Positions 24,901-36,936 of a DNA stretch of 64,000 nucleotides are shown here, piece by piece; the stretch's first letter is position 1; each line of letters opens with the position of its first letter. Position numbers and translations under genes: made by a program. The DNA comes from Lates calcarifer (taxonomy: Eukaryota; Chordata; Actinopteri; Centropomidae), in the NCBI RefSeq assembly GCF_001640805.2, contig NC_066851.1:5961875-6025874 (forward strand), read 5' to 3'. The notes below the pieces were generated by a model, which worked only from the letters and a program-made list of their open reading frames with translations, was not told where the DNA came from and did not search any database.

Positions 24901-26055
24901 ATATATATAAGATATATATTTAGATATATGAATATTGGTCATCTCTGTATATAAAAACTATTTTTCATTGTTCCCATAAGATAAGGTTTGTTGAAAATTT
25001 CAGAATTGTCCAGAGGGAAGCTATGTTACAGCAGCAGTAAAAAAAAAAAAAAAAATATGATATACTGTAGATAAGAATACAACTCAAAGATACAAGAAGG
25101 TCAACTGAAGCATATTCAATATAATGCAGATGTTAGAGCATATTTGAGATAAAATTGCAGATGATACTGTTGACAAAGTTATATCTTTTTAATGCAAAAC
25201 TACCTGAAGATGTCTGCAGTAACCAGTCTAGTAATTTACTATAAAGTCTGAGAGCACACTGTTTCATGTATTGGGTCAAAAATATGGTAAGTGTCCCAAT
25301 TGGGATCCAGGTGGCATCTAGGATTGGAAGCTTATTCTCTGTTTGCCCTCAGTTGTTCAGGATAAAAGTGTCAACTGATCGCCTAAAATGTAAATATGAA
25401 GTGGTTCAGGCCTCTATCAAGAACAAAGCCATTGCAGCTGTGCTGCATAATATGTTGAAGCAATGAATACTGTAACACTTTAAATAACCTGTCTCCATGT
25501 ATTCTAATGCACTGAGCTCACTACACTTGAGTTTAGGATATAAAATGGGCCATGGACCTGCTGAGCTGGATCCCCAAAAGCTTAGAACTGTAATTTGTTT
25601 CAATGTACCTAAGTCCCTGACAGAAAGATGGGTAGCCTCCACTCAAAGCCCTGTGAATTTTAAAGGTAAATAAATCAAGTAGAATTGTTGCCAGGAATCA
25701 TATTTCATCACAGGCTTACCAAGGGAAACTTATTAAGCCCACACCAGGTGACTCCAATTATGTTTGGTCAATTTTTTTCAACAAACACTACATCCCTGTG
25801 CTTACCATGCAGTCTTGAGATCCATCCACAGGCGACTTAACATCTATTCTCACCATGATTCATGTGACCATAACAAGAGAAGAAATTCGAATAAAAGGTG
25901 AAATGCCTTCAAGAACCTCAGAGAAGTCCAGCTGTCTTTGTATAGCACTTACAAATACCATGAACTGGATGACTGAGAATCTTCACAGACAACCCATTCT
26001 GTCTTGATAGCTTTCAGTACAAGTCTGACATTATGTAGATATATTTTTGTATCTC
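21950..26055. other. Non-coding stretch
   Basis: Poly-T tracts near 22160-22190, a 17-A run near 25039-25055 and short AT arrays near 24900-24930 are the only structured elements. 23850-24010 is purine-rich on the plus strand. 24540-24800 carries GCTAGC/TTAGC-rich text that may be another old repeat copy. No gene signals. Confidence 0.5.
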
Positions 26056-26059
26056 TGTA

Positions 26060-26855
26060 GGAAACCTCATGGCAATCCATCCAATTGTTGAGAGATTTCA
26101 CAAATTCTAGAGGGCCAGTCAGTCTAGGTCTTATAATAGTCATTAGGATACATCATCTGTACCAGATCTCTGTACCAAATTTGGTGTCATTAGATGAAGA
26201 TCACAGACTTCTCTAGGATCCATCTTCTCAGCACCATGGTATCGCCATCATGCCTGTGCCAAATGTAATCTATGCAGCAGTTACTGAATTATCTTTTACT
26301 AAAAACCAAAAATGTGAACTTCATGGTACAGAGGGAGTTGAAGGGGCCATTTTTAGCTTTCAGCTTTGCTAGCAGTGGGTGGGGGTGATGGTCACTGGTG
26401 AAGAGCTTTAGTCATCATTGCATTTACAATACAAGAGGTTATAATATGCTTTCAGAACAGTGCTACGTCTTCATGGCAGCCAGGACACTGCAGTGAGTCA
26501 CTATCGGAAAGTGACGAGACAGGCTGGCCAGGCCAAGGTTAGCTGGTTAGCATGCTAGCTTCAGCAGCAAAAAAGACGTGATAGACTGTAGAAGCAAAAC
26601 TTTGGCATTGCTTTCCACCACTGGAGACAGCTCTTAGCAAGTACAAGGATGAAGTTTGATGCTGAACTCCTAAACTGGCAGGTAAACAGCTGTTGATGCT
26701 AACATTAGCTTTGAAGTGATAGCAAATCTTACAAAATCCATGGATCACCTGTGTCTGTAGGTGCCATCCTCTGGCAACCATGAAGGGTTGTACAAAATTT
26801 CATGGCATTCCATCTAATAGTAACTCATACACTGAGATATTTCAGTCTGGCCTGA
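26060..26855 (-). repeat. Family 'A' repeat, minus strand, interrupted by family 'B'
   Basis: On the minus strand, 26855-26770 reads GCCAGACTGAAATATCTCAG and then ATGCCATGAAATTTTGTACA, the head of the family seen at 14357. The continuation (ATCCTAATGACT, CCCTCTAGAATTTGTGAAAT, CAATTGGATGGATTGCCATG) is at 26330-26060. Between the two halves lies a plus-strand family 'B' unit at about 26380-26720, so one repeat has inserted into another. Confidence 0.6.
26380..26720 (+). repeat. Interspersed repeat, family 'B' longest copy
   Basis: It contains GATGGTCACTGGTG, TTGCATTTACAATACAAGAG, CACTGCAGTGAGTCACTATC, GGAAAGTGACGAGACAGGCT, GTTAGCATGCTAGC and CATTGCTTTCCACCACTGGA. The first half matches the reverse complement of 34550-34730, and the second half matches 21745-21900. 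It therefore bridges two partial copies and defines the family. Confidence 0.65.
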
Positions 26856-26869
26856 CCAACCAATACTGC

Positions 26870-29800
26870 CAGTCTTGTAGAGCCTGGCTAGCTTGGCTAA
26901 CCTGGGACTTTTTGCAGGAAAGGTCTATTATGGACATAGTGGTTAATTTACTAGGGAAAGATTCGCACACACGTTTAAGGATGTTTGAGACTGTTCAGAT
27001 TTTCAGTATTACCTCAATAGTGTCTCCTATCTTGGCTGTGTTTGTCTATTTCTATCTCTCTCTGTCCTCCTCTACCCTCTCTCTCTCTGCTGACAACAGC
27101 TTTAGAAAACAGTGCTAACAAGCCGATAGCCAAGTGCCTGCTGAGAAGTGAATGAATAACATTTAGCAGTCTGAATTGCTGACACTCAGTGCCGCTGTGC
27201 TACAGAGAAGTGACACACACACGCCACGTGCATGCTAAAAAGAACTACATACACACGCCCCTGTGCATGCAAGATGAAATACTCATACACAAACAGTGAA
27301 TGTAAACTGCCACCTTTAAGTTTCTGCTGACAACTCCTCACCAGGTAAAAAGTTTTGACTTCCCTTGAGCATGTGCATGAGTTCACACATGCACACACAT
27401 ATATTAGTGCGCTTAAGGCATTTTACAGTCAGGCTGGTCAAGCAGCTAACTGGCTCCCTGCTGGAATCACACTGTGAGCATGTGTGACTGAAAGAGAGTA
27501 TGTGCAACATTAATTCTTCTTCCAGCATTTTTTCTGAAATTAGTGTGAATGAGTGTCATTAGAGCCATAGTGATTGTGACCCCAACAAGAAGATGTTAAG
27601 CTTTCTGTCCTCCCCACTCTCTCTATGTAATGAGTGCCATTAAAGCTTATAGGCACAGTGCTCTTAACAAGACAGTATTAAGCTTTTCTGTCACACCATA
27701 AACACATACACCATTTTGTTAATGGCACCACCCCTCAGCCTTGCTGCCATTTTCCCAGTGGGCACTTGTGGTATTGCAATGAGTAATCCTCCTGTCCAAA
27801 AAGCATTTTCCTCATAGGACACCATTATAGAATCACCCTTAAAACTGTTAATAGGGACACCTCCAACTGAAACAGGTTTTTTTCTTAGGTCTTACATTTG
27901 TAAAACTTTTTTGTTGTTTTTTTGGGTGTGAAATCTCTGTTAAATCTGGGTCAAGCAAGCCTTCGAGGGAAACACTCATACACACATGGAGTGCGCTGCA
28001 CGCAACATGGAATCAAACCTGTGAAATTGAAAACTTTTTTTTGGCTCGTGCATCAGGCAAGCAATTTTTATTGAAGTGACTGTGTACCAGACTTTGAGTC
28101 CAGTGTCCAGTTCCTAAAATACAAGCCCTGGTAAAGGCAAAACAGTCTACAAACTCCCCAGTTATGTAGACAAAACAGAGCTTTTAGTCAATTCTTTTAG
28201 TGAGACTGCCCAATGAAGCAAATGCAGACAATTCTCAAAGTTATCCGTATCAAACAGGGCCTAATCTCCAGGCTACACAGTGGATAGTGCCTCTGCCTAG
28301 CCTTGCTCCAGGTGCTGATGAAAAAAAAAAAAGGCTGGCCTGTCAGTCCAACCTCATCCCATGCCCTACTACACTATCAGCGATTGGAGAGGGAGAGGTA
28401 TCTGCTGTCTGGCTATATTTTGCCATTAAACCCCTTAACTGTACAGTAATTACTGGCTGGCTTTCATTTGTTTGCTTTGGCCAGTGCTTCTGTTAATAAA
28501 ACACAGTGTCTAGAACTGAAGTTGTAGCTGCTGCACCATGTCTTATTATTCGTGTCCACTATACATGCTGAAGAAGAGATATTGATGAACTATTTTTAGT
28601 GCCTGCCCACAGAAATACCAACCAATGAAATTAAAGTACCAACATTCTCAGTCAGTTCAAAAAATCCATATAACTTTATGCAGAGGTACAATGGGTTAGA
28701 TTAACCAGTCTGTACCAATAATATTATTCATGTCACTGAATGTAATCAGTTTTTTGCACTGCACATTCACTGCCTGTGTTTGGCAGGTATATCATCAACA
28801 ACTGCTCATAGAATGGTGGCTTCTCTCCTTTCAGTTGATTAAATACCTGTAGCCATCATGCATGGCAGCAAGGAGGTCCTGCCAAATGTGTATTCTGTTA
28901 ATCTGACTTTCCAGGACCAGCACAAACCTGTTCATGTCTGTAAAAGTGAAGGAGTTTGTGTAATTACTGGGATTTAAAAAGGAAATGAATATCTGCAGCT
29001 CCTCAAGCTTTGATTCAGGGCTCCTTAATATTTCCACTGGGTCCCCTCATGATGACAATAACACCAACACATTTCAATGGGCTCGGTTCCTTGCATGAGA
29101 GTGTCTTTTTCGTCATGCAGGATCCTGGGCTCAGCAAATTGGAGAATCTATGATGTGCATAATAAATCAGGCTTTTGCTCTCAGTGAAGTGCCCCTTTAA
29201 GGATTCAAAACAAGAGAATTAAAGCACGATTAGAGTTTATCTGCACACCCTGCTGAAGCGTGAAGATATTATGTAAATGCGCACTCTCCAGAAAAGTGGC
29301 ATTTTCATAATTCTTCTAATTTATTTGTAATTCCACTGCATTGTGGTTGTTGCCATTCATAAATCATAGGTCTACATATTTTGTCTTCTTGCCCTCTTTC
29401 TTTGATTTTGTCTCTACTTCATTATATTCTTCTGCTTTCTCTCTCTCTCTTCTCCTCTGTCTCTCATATATGAAACTGAATGCACCTGGCCTCAGTCAAC
29501 ATGCAAGGTCTATGAGCCAACAGAACTCACTTTTCTAAACTGTGGGAATGTTTTACAAATATAAATTTAAAAAAACTTTTTTTTTTTTTTGCAGTCAGTG
29601 GTGTCCTGTTGACAGTTTTACAGGCATCTCTTTTCTAATGGTGGTCTCTAGGGGGATTTTTGTCGCAATACCACAAGTGGCCTTTGGGAAGAATTGGCTG
29701 GATATACCACAGGGTGGTTTTACCTCTACTTTTAGTAAAGATATAGTAAAAGTATAGTATAGTATAGTATATTATAGTATAGTATAGTACAGTAACAGTA

Positions 29801-31860
29801 ATGGTGTTTCAAATTATACTCAAACATTTTAATGTACTGTTATAGTTTTGTGTGTGTTTCAGGTGGGTGATATCTAGTTCATACAATTGATTCAGTTATC
29901 ATATTGATGTTACTTTTACACTGATTCAAAACATTTAAAAATGTAAATTAAAATTAAAATAATTATAAACTACAACAATATACACTACTGATATAATAAT
30001 ATAATATATAATGATATAATGTAGGTATGTATATACTGATGTCTTCTTTTTTATTAAATCTTACCTACAAATAGGAGGCACATATTACCACACCATACTG
30101 CTGTACATCACTCTCTCTCTCTGTTTGCCTTAAAAACTCTCATATTATTGTCTCTGTTCATCATCTAGGATGTGACAACATCAGATTTCCACACAGTCAG
30201 AGAATGTATACATTGGAGTCCTGGTCATAGCTCAGTTATGTAATTCTGTCACAGAGTGTGTCAGTTTTGTGGTTTGGTCATTTTAAGACAAGTTTATGAA
30301 GTTCACAGCCTGCCTTTGTCTTGCACCTGCATTGCTTTGTGTACTTTGAAGCAGATTTAAAAAAAAGTGAGTCAACTCACAAAATGTGAATAAACTTGGG
30401 GTCTACTCATTGACCTTTAGGGGGCAGGCCTTTCTCTAACAACTATTACGCCTCCTCCTATGACAAACCTGATAAAAATGTACAATCCATTTTCCCCAGT
30501 GTGTCATGTGAAAATATTTACAAAAACTTTAAACAGTAAACAACACTATGATTCATTGTCTGCCTCATTTCCCTCCTTGATTAGCATAATACCAGTAAAT
30601 CACTTAATGTCTCTATCACTGTCTTTGATTTACATTATTGCATATTACCTCAGGCCCCTTTGGCCAAAATGTAAGGGTTTTAATGTTCTCTCATTAAGCC
30701 AACATCACTTTCACTGGAGCAAGTGTGGTACCCATCCATTTTGTACCATTACGAAAATCAATTCAGCATGCTTTGATTTTATTTGAAGGGGCTGGCAGCA
30801 TGTACAAAATACTTAATGCAATGTGGTTTTAATGAGCCCACGGTATAAATGTAGTTCATCTTCAAGTGCACTTAGTAGCATCATCATTGATATAAAGTTA
30901 TGTATTTTCTCTTAGTCAGGGAGAGCTGACAGAGTTAATATTTTTCTTGAACTGCCCTAGTTCACATTAATTCAGTCCTACACCCTGACAGATGAGCAGT
31001 CTTCTAATAAGAGTCAATGACCAAGTTTATCTGTGGGTTGGGGGTTCAGTTCCTTGTAATTTGGCTGTGGAGATGAAAGGGCAATAAGCTGAATTTCATT
31101 TGAAAAAACTGCAATGGACCAATGGCTATCTGACAGAATCAAGAAAATTCGAGTCCCACTCCATCAAACATCTTGCAAACCTGACAAGGTGAGATGTTGC
31201 TCAATAATATGCAAACAAGGCCAGCTCTGGGAGCAGACTAGACTTTGACTTGAATAGACAATAGGAAATCAACCAAAAGCTTTCATGCAGACCTGCAGGC
31301 CAGCCACTTCCATGACAATACAGCAGAATGCAGTGAACAATAATTTTTAATGAACTGTGAAATAAAATTGTTTAACTGAAGGGAAATGAAAAAGAAGGGC
31401 TTATTTCAAGAGTTTAGTGCATATCTGTCAAGATGATAAAGATCATTTTTTGAATTGTAACATATTCCACTTATTTTCCAACAGGTTCATATGACTGGAG
31501 GCCTCTTGATCACAATAAGGCTATGCGGAACTTAAAAATAATAAAATAATGTTATGTCACATTGTGATAAACGTTCAGTAGTATTCTGTTACTTTCATGT
31601 AAAACTGCTTGTTTCTGCTGTGTTACTGTCGCTGTCCAAGGTGCTGATCCTGGGATTACTAGGGATGTGGAAGCTGTCTGAGGATATACTGTATTATAAA
31701 ATACACAATAAAACAACATAAGGATTGTGTAAATGTAAATATGACCTTGCTGGGCAGCAATAATGGAGGCAGGCCATTATTTACTGCATGTGTGTGCCCT
31801 ATCACTTAAATCTCCAGCGTAACTGTATGTTTTTTAACACAGAACATACATTTACACATT
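26870..31860. other. Non-coding stretch with a diverged 81-bp duplication
   Basis: 27551-27610 and 27632-27693 are diverged tandem copies (GAGTGYCATTARAGC ... TTAAGCTTT-CTGTC). A poly-A run is at 28320-28332 and a poly-T run at 29578-29591. 29090-29340 reads like a conserved non-coding element, with an octamer-like ATGTAAAT and several ATTA sites, but this is untested. No exon recognised. Confidence 0.5.
29751..29795. repeat. (AGTAT)n pentanucleotide repeat
   Basis: About nine units of AGTAT, with ATTAT, AGTAC and AGTAA variants toward the 3' side. It is preceded by GATATAGTAAA. Confidence 0.9.
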
Positions 31861-31865
31861 ATGAC

Positions 31866-32095
31866 ATTCATTATCAGTACCGATTTATCCTTAAGGGTCA
31901 CAGGGGGGCTGTAGCCAGTCCTAGCTGACATTGGGCGAGAAACTAAGTGCACTTTGGACAGTCTCTCATAGGACTGGCACCCAACAACCATTCATACTCA
32001 CATTCACACGTATGGGCAATTTAGAGTCACCAGTTGACCTAACTTGCATGTCTTTGGACTGTGGGAGGAAGCTGGAGATCTAGCTGGAGAACTAC
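31866..32095 (+). repeat. 'TTTGGACTGTGGGAGGAA' interspersed repeat
   Basis: TACCGATTTATCCTTAAGGG, TCACAGGGGGGCTGTAGCC, AGCTGACATTGGGCGAGAAA, ACTCACATTCACACGTATGG, CAATTTAGAGTCACCAGTTG and TGCATGTCTTTGGACTGTGG followed by GAGGAAGCTGGAG appear in the order of a widespread fish repeat that I recognise well. It is truncated before the usual AACATGCAAACTCC-type end. Non-coding. Confidence 0.75.
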
Positions 32096-32099
32096 AGAT

Positions 32100-34370
32100 G
32101 CCTGTCAATGTTCCAACCTTTGTGTACTCACTAGTCATCACTACATAATGCATGCGGTACTCATTACTCATGTAGTAATGTAATAATGACAACTGAATGT
32201 AATGATAATGGACAAAATGTGTCCACAGACATAAAACCACTTGCCAATATATTCAAATCTGCCTCAGGACAGCGATTTGCCATCCTGACACACTGACTCA
32301 TGAGGTGAAAACAATACCAACCCTGCTGTCATGGCTGCTAAATATTTAAGTCATACAGGCTGTTTGAATGTCCTTTACTGCATACAACTAATATGCTACC
32401 ATAGATATACAGAAAACCACTACCATTCTAGCTTGTGTTCATAGCAGTATTTACCACTAGTGTTGGGGATAATCATAAAGATGCTATTTCCATGTAAAGC
32501 ATAGCTTTCATTAGATGTACCTTTAGTTAAAAAAAAATTACCACCATTAAAAAGCGATACAGTACAGTTCTTTTTGTTTTTCATTACTATAAACAAAGAC
32601 CAGGTGTTGTACATCATTATACATCAAGTAAATGCACAGAGTCTCATTTCAAATGCTCAAGGGATTTGAAGCAGTAGAATTTACTTTCATTTAAGTAAAT
32701 ACACAAAGTTTTGGGGACTTTGTTTACCTTACTCACAATTTAATGAAAAAAAGGTCTCCATATGTTGTGCACAGTAAAGCTGAAGTGCTATCCTTGAAAT
32801 GAACTACTTCTATATTATTATTAGCCATTTATTAAAAGCCATCACCAACTATGACATTCTATAACTTTAATTTTATGCTACTACTTAACTTACTGGGCAT
32901 GCAAAGTGGCATATGGCATCATCTGTTAGCTATTTAAGAGCATAGCATTCTGGTGCCACACTTAGCTCATAAAGGGACGTCCAGTTTGTCATATCAAGTG
33001 CCCATCAGGTTTCCTGGGCCAACTTGCCTTTTAATACAGACACTTTTTAACTGTGCTCCAAGATCATATTAAAATGTTAATTAAAAGCACGGCTGTTCAG
33101 TTAACAAGTTATGGCACAAACAATACGCACAACACATTTGGCAGTATTACAGTCTCAGCATTGAAACAATCAGTTTGGCAAAGTAGAGGGTTAAATATGA
33201 AAGATTATGAAAAGGCTGTGGTTGTTAAGTGTGTTGCACCTCCAGCAATCTGGGTCCCATTACTGTTTATAGCAATTTGTGCTGCAGGGGCAAATTAAAA
33301 CAGAATTACCATAAACACAATACTGAAGGAAGAAACAGTCCAGTGTTCTTGATGGTTCAGCAGATTACAGCGCACACACAGACACAAACACACAAACACA
33401 GACTTGCAGGAATTGACAAAAAACCCCTGAATATCAGAGGGAAAAAAGTCAGCTTTCCACAAAGCCGCCTCAGCACACACAGCACTGAGTCAGTGATCAG
33501 TTTAAAGGTGATGGATTTGTGAGGTTGGAAGTTGGTGTCCTCTCACTGATCTCTGCTAGCTGCTCTCATCTCTTAACTATGTAATAGTGAAAGGCTGATG
33601 AACAGAATGAGTGAAGGATACTGCCTGTTGGAATAATGGATTTAAAAGTTGAGCCCATGCATGAGCAGATAAGTAGATAAACCAAATAAAAACACTTCAC
33701 AGTTGGTTTTGGCTCATCACATTTTTCACAACCACATTTCACACTGAGACAGGTGCCAGTTTAAACAGCCTGCATAAAAACTGCTGAAAATGACTGTTGA
33801 GTTGGCCAGATGGAGAATAGAAGTGAGTCAAACAGTCACAGTATCCAAATATCCAGGATGGATTTTCTTGCATATTGACTTCTACAGAGCAATATCTATG
33901 GTCAGAAAAAAACCCCAAGGCAAAACATACATCCTACATATGTACTATATACTGGTGGGATAGGGCAGCATATTGTTCCTTTGCCCATACCTGAACTCAA
34001 GTGCTGGTGGACAGGGAAATATAGCAGTTGACTGTAATTCATTTTAATTATTACCAGTAATGCTGGTGTTGCTATTATTATTTTGAGAAAGTCTGCAAAG
34101 CTCCCATTTTAACAGTGATGATGACACTGTCTGTATTCATTTCTGTCAGTGACTGAGTTGGGACTGTCTCATCTACTGCGTGGGAGGTGTTTTGGGATTC
34201 TTTATACTAAAAAGTCTTTGTTGTAAACCTACAAACCCAAGCTGAAAATGAAGGTGAAACTAGAACAACACATCTGATCTGACAGCCCTATTGTCAGGAC
34301 GGCTTCATTTTTCTGTGCTGTCCAAAACCATCACAAATCACCGACAAAAAATAGGTTTCATGATTTGAAA
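32100..34370. other. Non-coding stretch
   Basis: No genes or repeats could be assigned. The CA-type tract at 33373-33400 is short and impure. Overlapping frames at 33053-33522 lack protein-like character. Confidence 0.5.
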
Positions 34371-34374
34371 ACAC

Positions 34375-34470
34375 TGTGAGTTAAGTTTGGTTAGATTCAG
34401 GTATAAAAATGACTTGATTGGTTTGTTAGAATACATTTTTTTAGGTTAGGGAAACATTGTGATTTAGGTT
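34375..34470 (+). repeat. 'TTAGGTTAGGG' fish repeat fragment
   Basis: AGTTAAGTTTGGTTAGATTC, AAAAATGACTTGATTGG, TTTAGGTTAGGGAAACATTG and TGATTTAGGTTAAA follow the order of a common percomorph repeat with GGTTAGG-rich text. Only about 95 bp survive. It directly abuts the family 'B' copy that follows. Confidence 0.4.
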
Positions 34471-34765
34471 AAAGGGGCTATTTATATGTTTTCCCTGCTG
34501 CTGAATGTGGGTTTTACCAGGAGTGGTAGACCACAGATCTATCACTTCTTTTCTTCTACTGAAGTTAACATGCTAGCCAGCTAGCTTGTCACTTTCTGAT
34601 AGCAACTCACTGCAGCATCCAGATTGCCCTGAAGAAGTAGCGCTGCTCTGACAGTGTATTCTAAACTCTTGTATTGTAAATGCAAGAATAGCTGAGGGTC
34701 TGGTACAAGTGACCATTACCATTACCCTCCAGGAAGAAACCACATTTAGCAGCAGTTAAAACTTA
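34471..34765 (-). repeat. Interspersed repeat, family 'B' minus-strand copy
   Basis: On the minus strand it reads TTGCATTTACAATACAAGAG, GCAGCGCTACTTCTTCAGGG, CACTGCAGTGAGTTGCTATC, AGAAAGTGACAAGCTAGCTG and GCTAGCATGTTAACTTCAGT. This matches 26415-26560 at roughly 80% by eye over more than 110 bp. It then continues into GGTTTTACCAGG / CCCACATTCAGCAGCAGGG text and an AAAGGGGCTATTTATA end. Confidence 0.65.
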
Positions 34766-34769
34766 CAAA

Positions 34770-36105
34770 TAGTCCCTTTATGCATGGCAAGTAGGAAGTG
34801 GCTGATTTGAGGTTTCTGAAATTCTCACACTATGATATTATGACATGGTGAAATTTTGTGTTAAATATAATTTCAACCTGACATCTGAGAGTTACTAATT
34901 TCAAAAGCAGAGCCATGGACAGATACTTATATCTCAATTCTCAGTTTGTTACTACATCATATTTGAAACGCTATAAATCAAACAATGTCCATTTTTCTTT
35001 TAATCCATCAAACACAACATCTCAGGTGATATCTCAGACCCCACTGATCTGATTCTGACAAAACTGGGATGGAATGATGCGAAACATTACATTTCATTTC
35101 TTACAGGGCAAAATAGGATAGGAGCATTGCAAGTACTACGATACTTTGATGTGAATCATGTAAGCCAAGCTTTTCAAACCATTTACTCTAATCATTTTAA
35201 TGAAGACACTACAGATGACAGTTTCAAACTCTGTGCTGATGATGATGCATCATAGCCCAAAGGTTTCATGTATCATTTATAGTGGATGTCATGTTTTCAC
35301 ATACAATATTTCAAACCAAATTAAGGCAGTCTGCTCACTCTCTTGGGTATTCTTTACATTAACTGTTTCTATCACACACTCACATAAACACACCTATATT
35401 ACAGTGGGATACAGGACAAATTGGTCAGCTAATCAGATCCATCAATTACTTCCTGTTTCTCCACTTCACTCCTGGCCTCCCCAGGGAGTGTATGACATGG
35501 GCTGGACTGGCGGGTTAAAATGTCACATTCATTAAGCTGATCCGCAATCAATAGCTGGGCTCTGATGAAGTCCCACAGCGGCTAATCATACAGCAGAGGT
35601 CGGTACGGGGGACAAGACACAGGCAGAGATGTCACTTTATCTTACTAAAAACACATTTTGCTGTAATAGAAATGGAAATCGATCTGAACAAAATTAGTAT
35701 GGTAAAGTATACATCTGCAGAGGCACACTGAGGGCTAATAAAACATTAGGATCAGTTTTCTCAGAGCTTAGTTCCAGTAATTCTTAATAAAGCGCTTTCA
35801 TAACTGCCTCACACTGATGTTATTCTGAGTAAGTTTAATCAAATTGCTCTTCAAGTGTGAAATTGAGGCTTAACTTTATCTTGAAAGACTGGGAACAAAG
35901 TATGAAAACTATCCAAACAATTTATTTGACATTTATAAACAGTTTGTTGTTGTTGACCTGTAAAGTATTTACCTGTAGATGTGCTACAGGGATGCTCTGC
36001 AGCCCAGGATTTCTTGGGAATGCACAAAATGGCTGAAAAATCTATTTTTTTAAAGATGGGTATGATTTACAATTTTAATCAACTTGGGGAATTGAAACAT
36101 AATTT
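34770..36105. other. Non-coding stretch
   Basis: No gene identified. 35460-35640 is less AT-rich and compact, with ATTA/TAAT sites and palindromic bits, and could be a conserved element. The 111-codon frame at 35200-35535 has no recognisable domain. Confidence 0.45.
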
Positions 36106-36118
36106 TTCAGTTATTTTC

Positions 36119-36272
36119 TGTAGTTGCACAATTACAAATGTTCCTTAAATGCATCACCTGCAAGCTATTGTAGTTTACACAGTTACAGAAGTTCATTAAA
36201 TGCATCACCTGCATGCTATGGCAGTTTACACAGTTACAGAAGTACCTTGAATGTATCACCTGCAAGCTAGTG
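36119..36272. repeat. 51-bp minisatellite, three copies
   Basis: GCATCACCTGCAAGCTA-type blocks start at 36151, 36202 and 36253, exactly 51 bp apart. They are separated by CAGTTACAGAAGT-like text, and copies differ by about 15%. Because 51 is a multiple of three, the minus strand keeps an open frame of 83 codons (36107-36358) with a 17-residue repeat around FCNCVN. This is a consequence of the period, not evidence of a gene. Confidence 0.85.
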
Positions 36273-36290
36273 ACTACACACGCAAGTTTT

Positions 36291-36304
36291 GCCCCCTGCC
36301 GAGC
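36291..36304 (-). promoter_or_regulatory. CTCF-like motif, minus strand
   Basis: The minus strand reads GCTCGGCAGGGGGC, a good match to the CTCF core. It sits between the 51-bp minisatellite and the CpG-dense segment, where an insulator or promoter-proximal site would be plausible. Motif evidence only. Confidence 0.3.
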
Positions 36305-36555
36305 ACTTAGTTTAAACGGGTGTGCGACTAAAACTCTGTCAGGTCTGGAGTAAAACAATTACAGTGTAAATCTCCAATAGTCGAAAGTGGACCTGACTGA
36401 AGTTTGCAGTATTCCCGGGGGGGGGCTACTTAACTGCGGAGTTGCTGTGACGGGCGTTTTCATTCGAATTAACGTGGATTATCCTGGTGAGTTAGCTACC
36501 CGAGTTAGTTGATTAGCATTAAAATTTCGGTTAATTGTGTGTTATTTTACTGCAG

Positions 36556-36602
36556 GGAATGTCATAGAGCGAGACCAGTCACGATATTGTGTGTGATGAG
36601 AG
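36556..36602 (+). other. Candidate small exon
   Basis: A pyrimidine-containing tract ending TTTTACTGCAG precedes 36556, and GAGAG/GTGAAT follows at 36602/36603, giving a 47-bp segment with acceptable splice sites on both sides. The preceding intron would be 69 bp (36487-36555), short but within the range of fish introns. It has no obvious coding content and would be 5' untranslated. Confidence 0.25.
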
Positions 36603-36936
36603 GTGAATATACTGTAGTTGACAGTAATGAGCTGGTAGCCGCCCACTTCGGCTAGCTTAATTGAGGCCTAGAAGCTAAATCAGATGCTACATTGTTAGCC
36701 ACTGAACCAGGTGTTTTCTGCGCGTGCGTTAAAGCTGATGTATGTATTGTGATTTGTGGATGTACAGTAATATGTGCCATTTTGTAGTTGAGAAAGTAGA
36801 TACAATTTAGTTCATAAATGTTTATAATTGTTAACGTAGTTCGTTGTTTGTTCAAGTATAAAGTTAAAGGAGACATTTGAATGATAAAGTAACAGCTCTG
36901 CAAACCTGTTTTTTTTTTTCTTTTTTTTTTTTAAAG

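Larger units (their letters stand above)
36290..36730. promoter_or_regulatory. CpG-dense, promoter-like segment
   Basis: I count about 20 CpG dinucleotides in roughly 440 bp, close to the number expected from base content. The surrounding tens of kilobases are strongly CpG-depleted. It includes CCCGGG, TGACGGGCGTT, TTCGAA and GCGCGTGCG. It is followed within 200 bp by a strong splice donor (CTG/GTGAGT at 36486/36487), the usual arrangement of a vertebrate promoter and first exon. No TATA box or start codon anchors the start site. This is the most gene-like signal in the window. Confidence 0.45.

Noticed and set aside
31035..31060. GGGTTGGGGGTTCAGTTCC as a possible pol III B box or SINE
   Set aside because: It deviates from GGTTCRANNCC at the conserved A, has no A box at the right distance and no SINE body.
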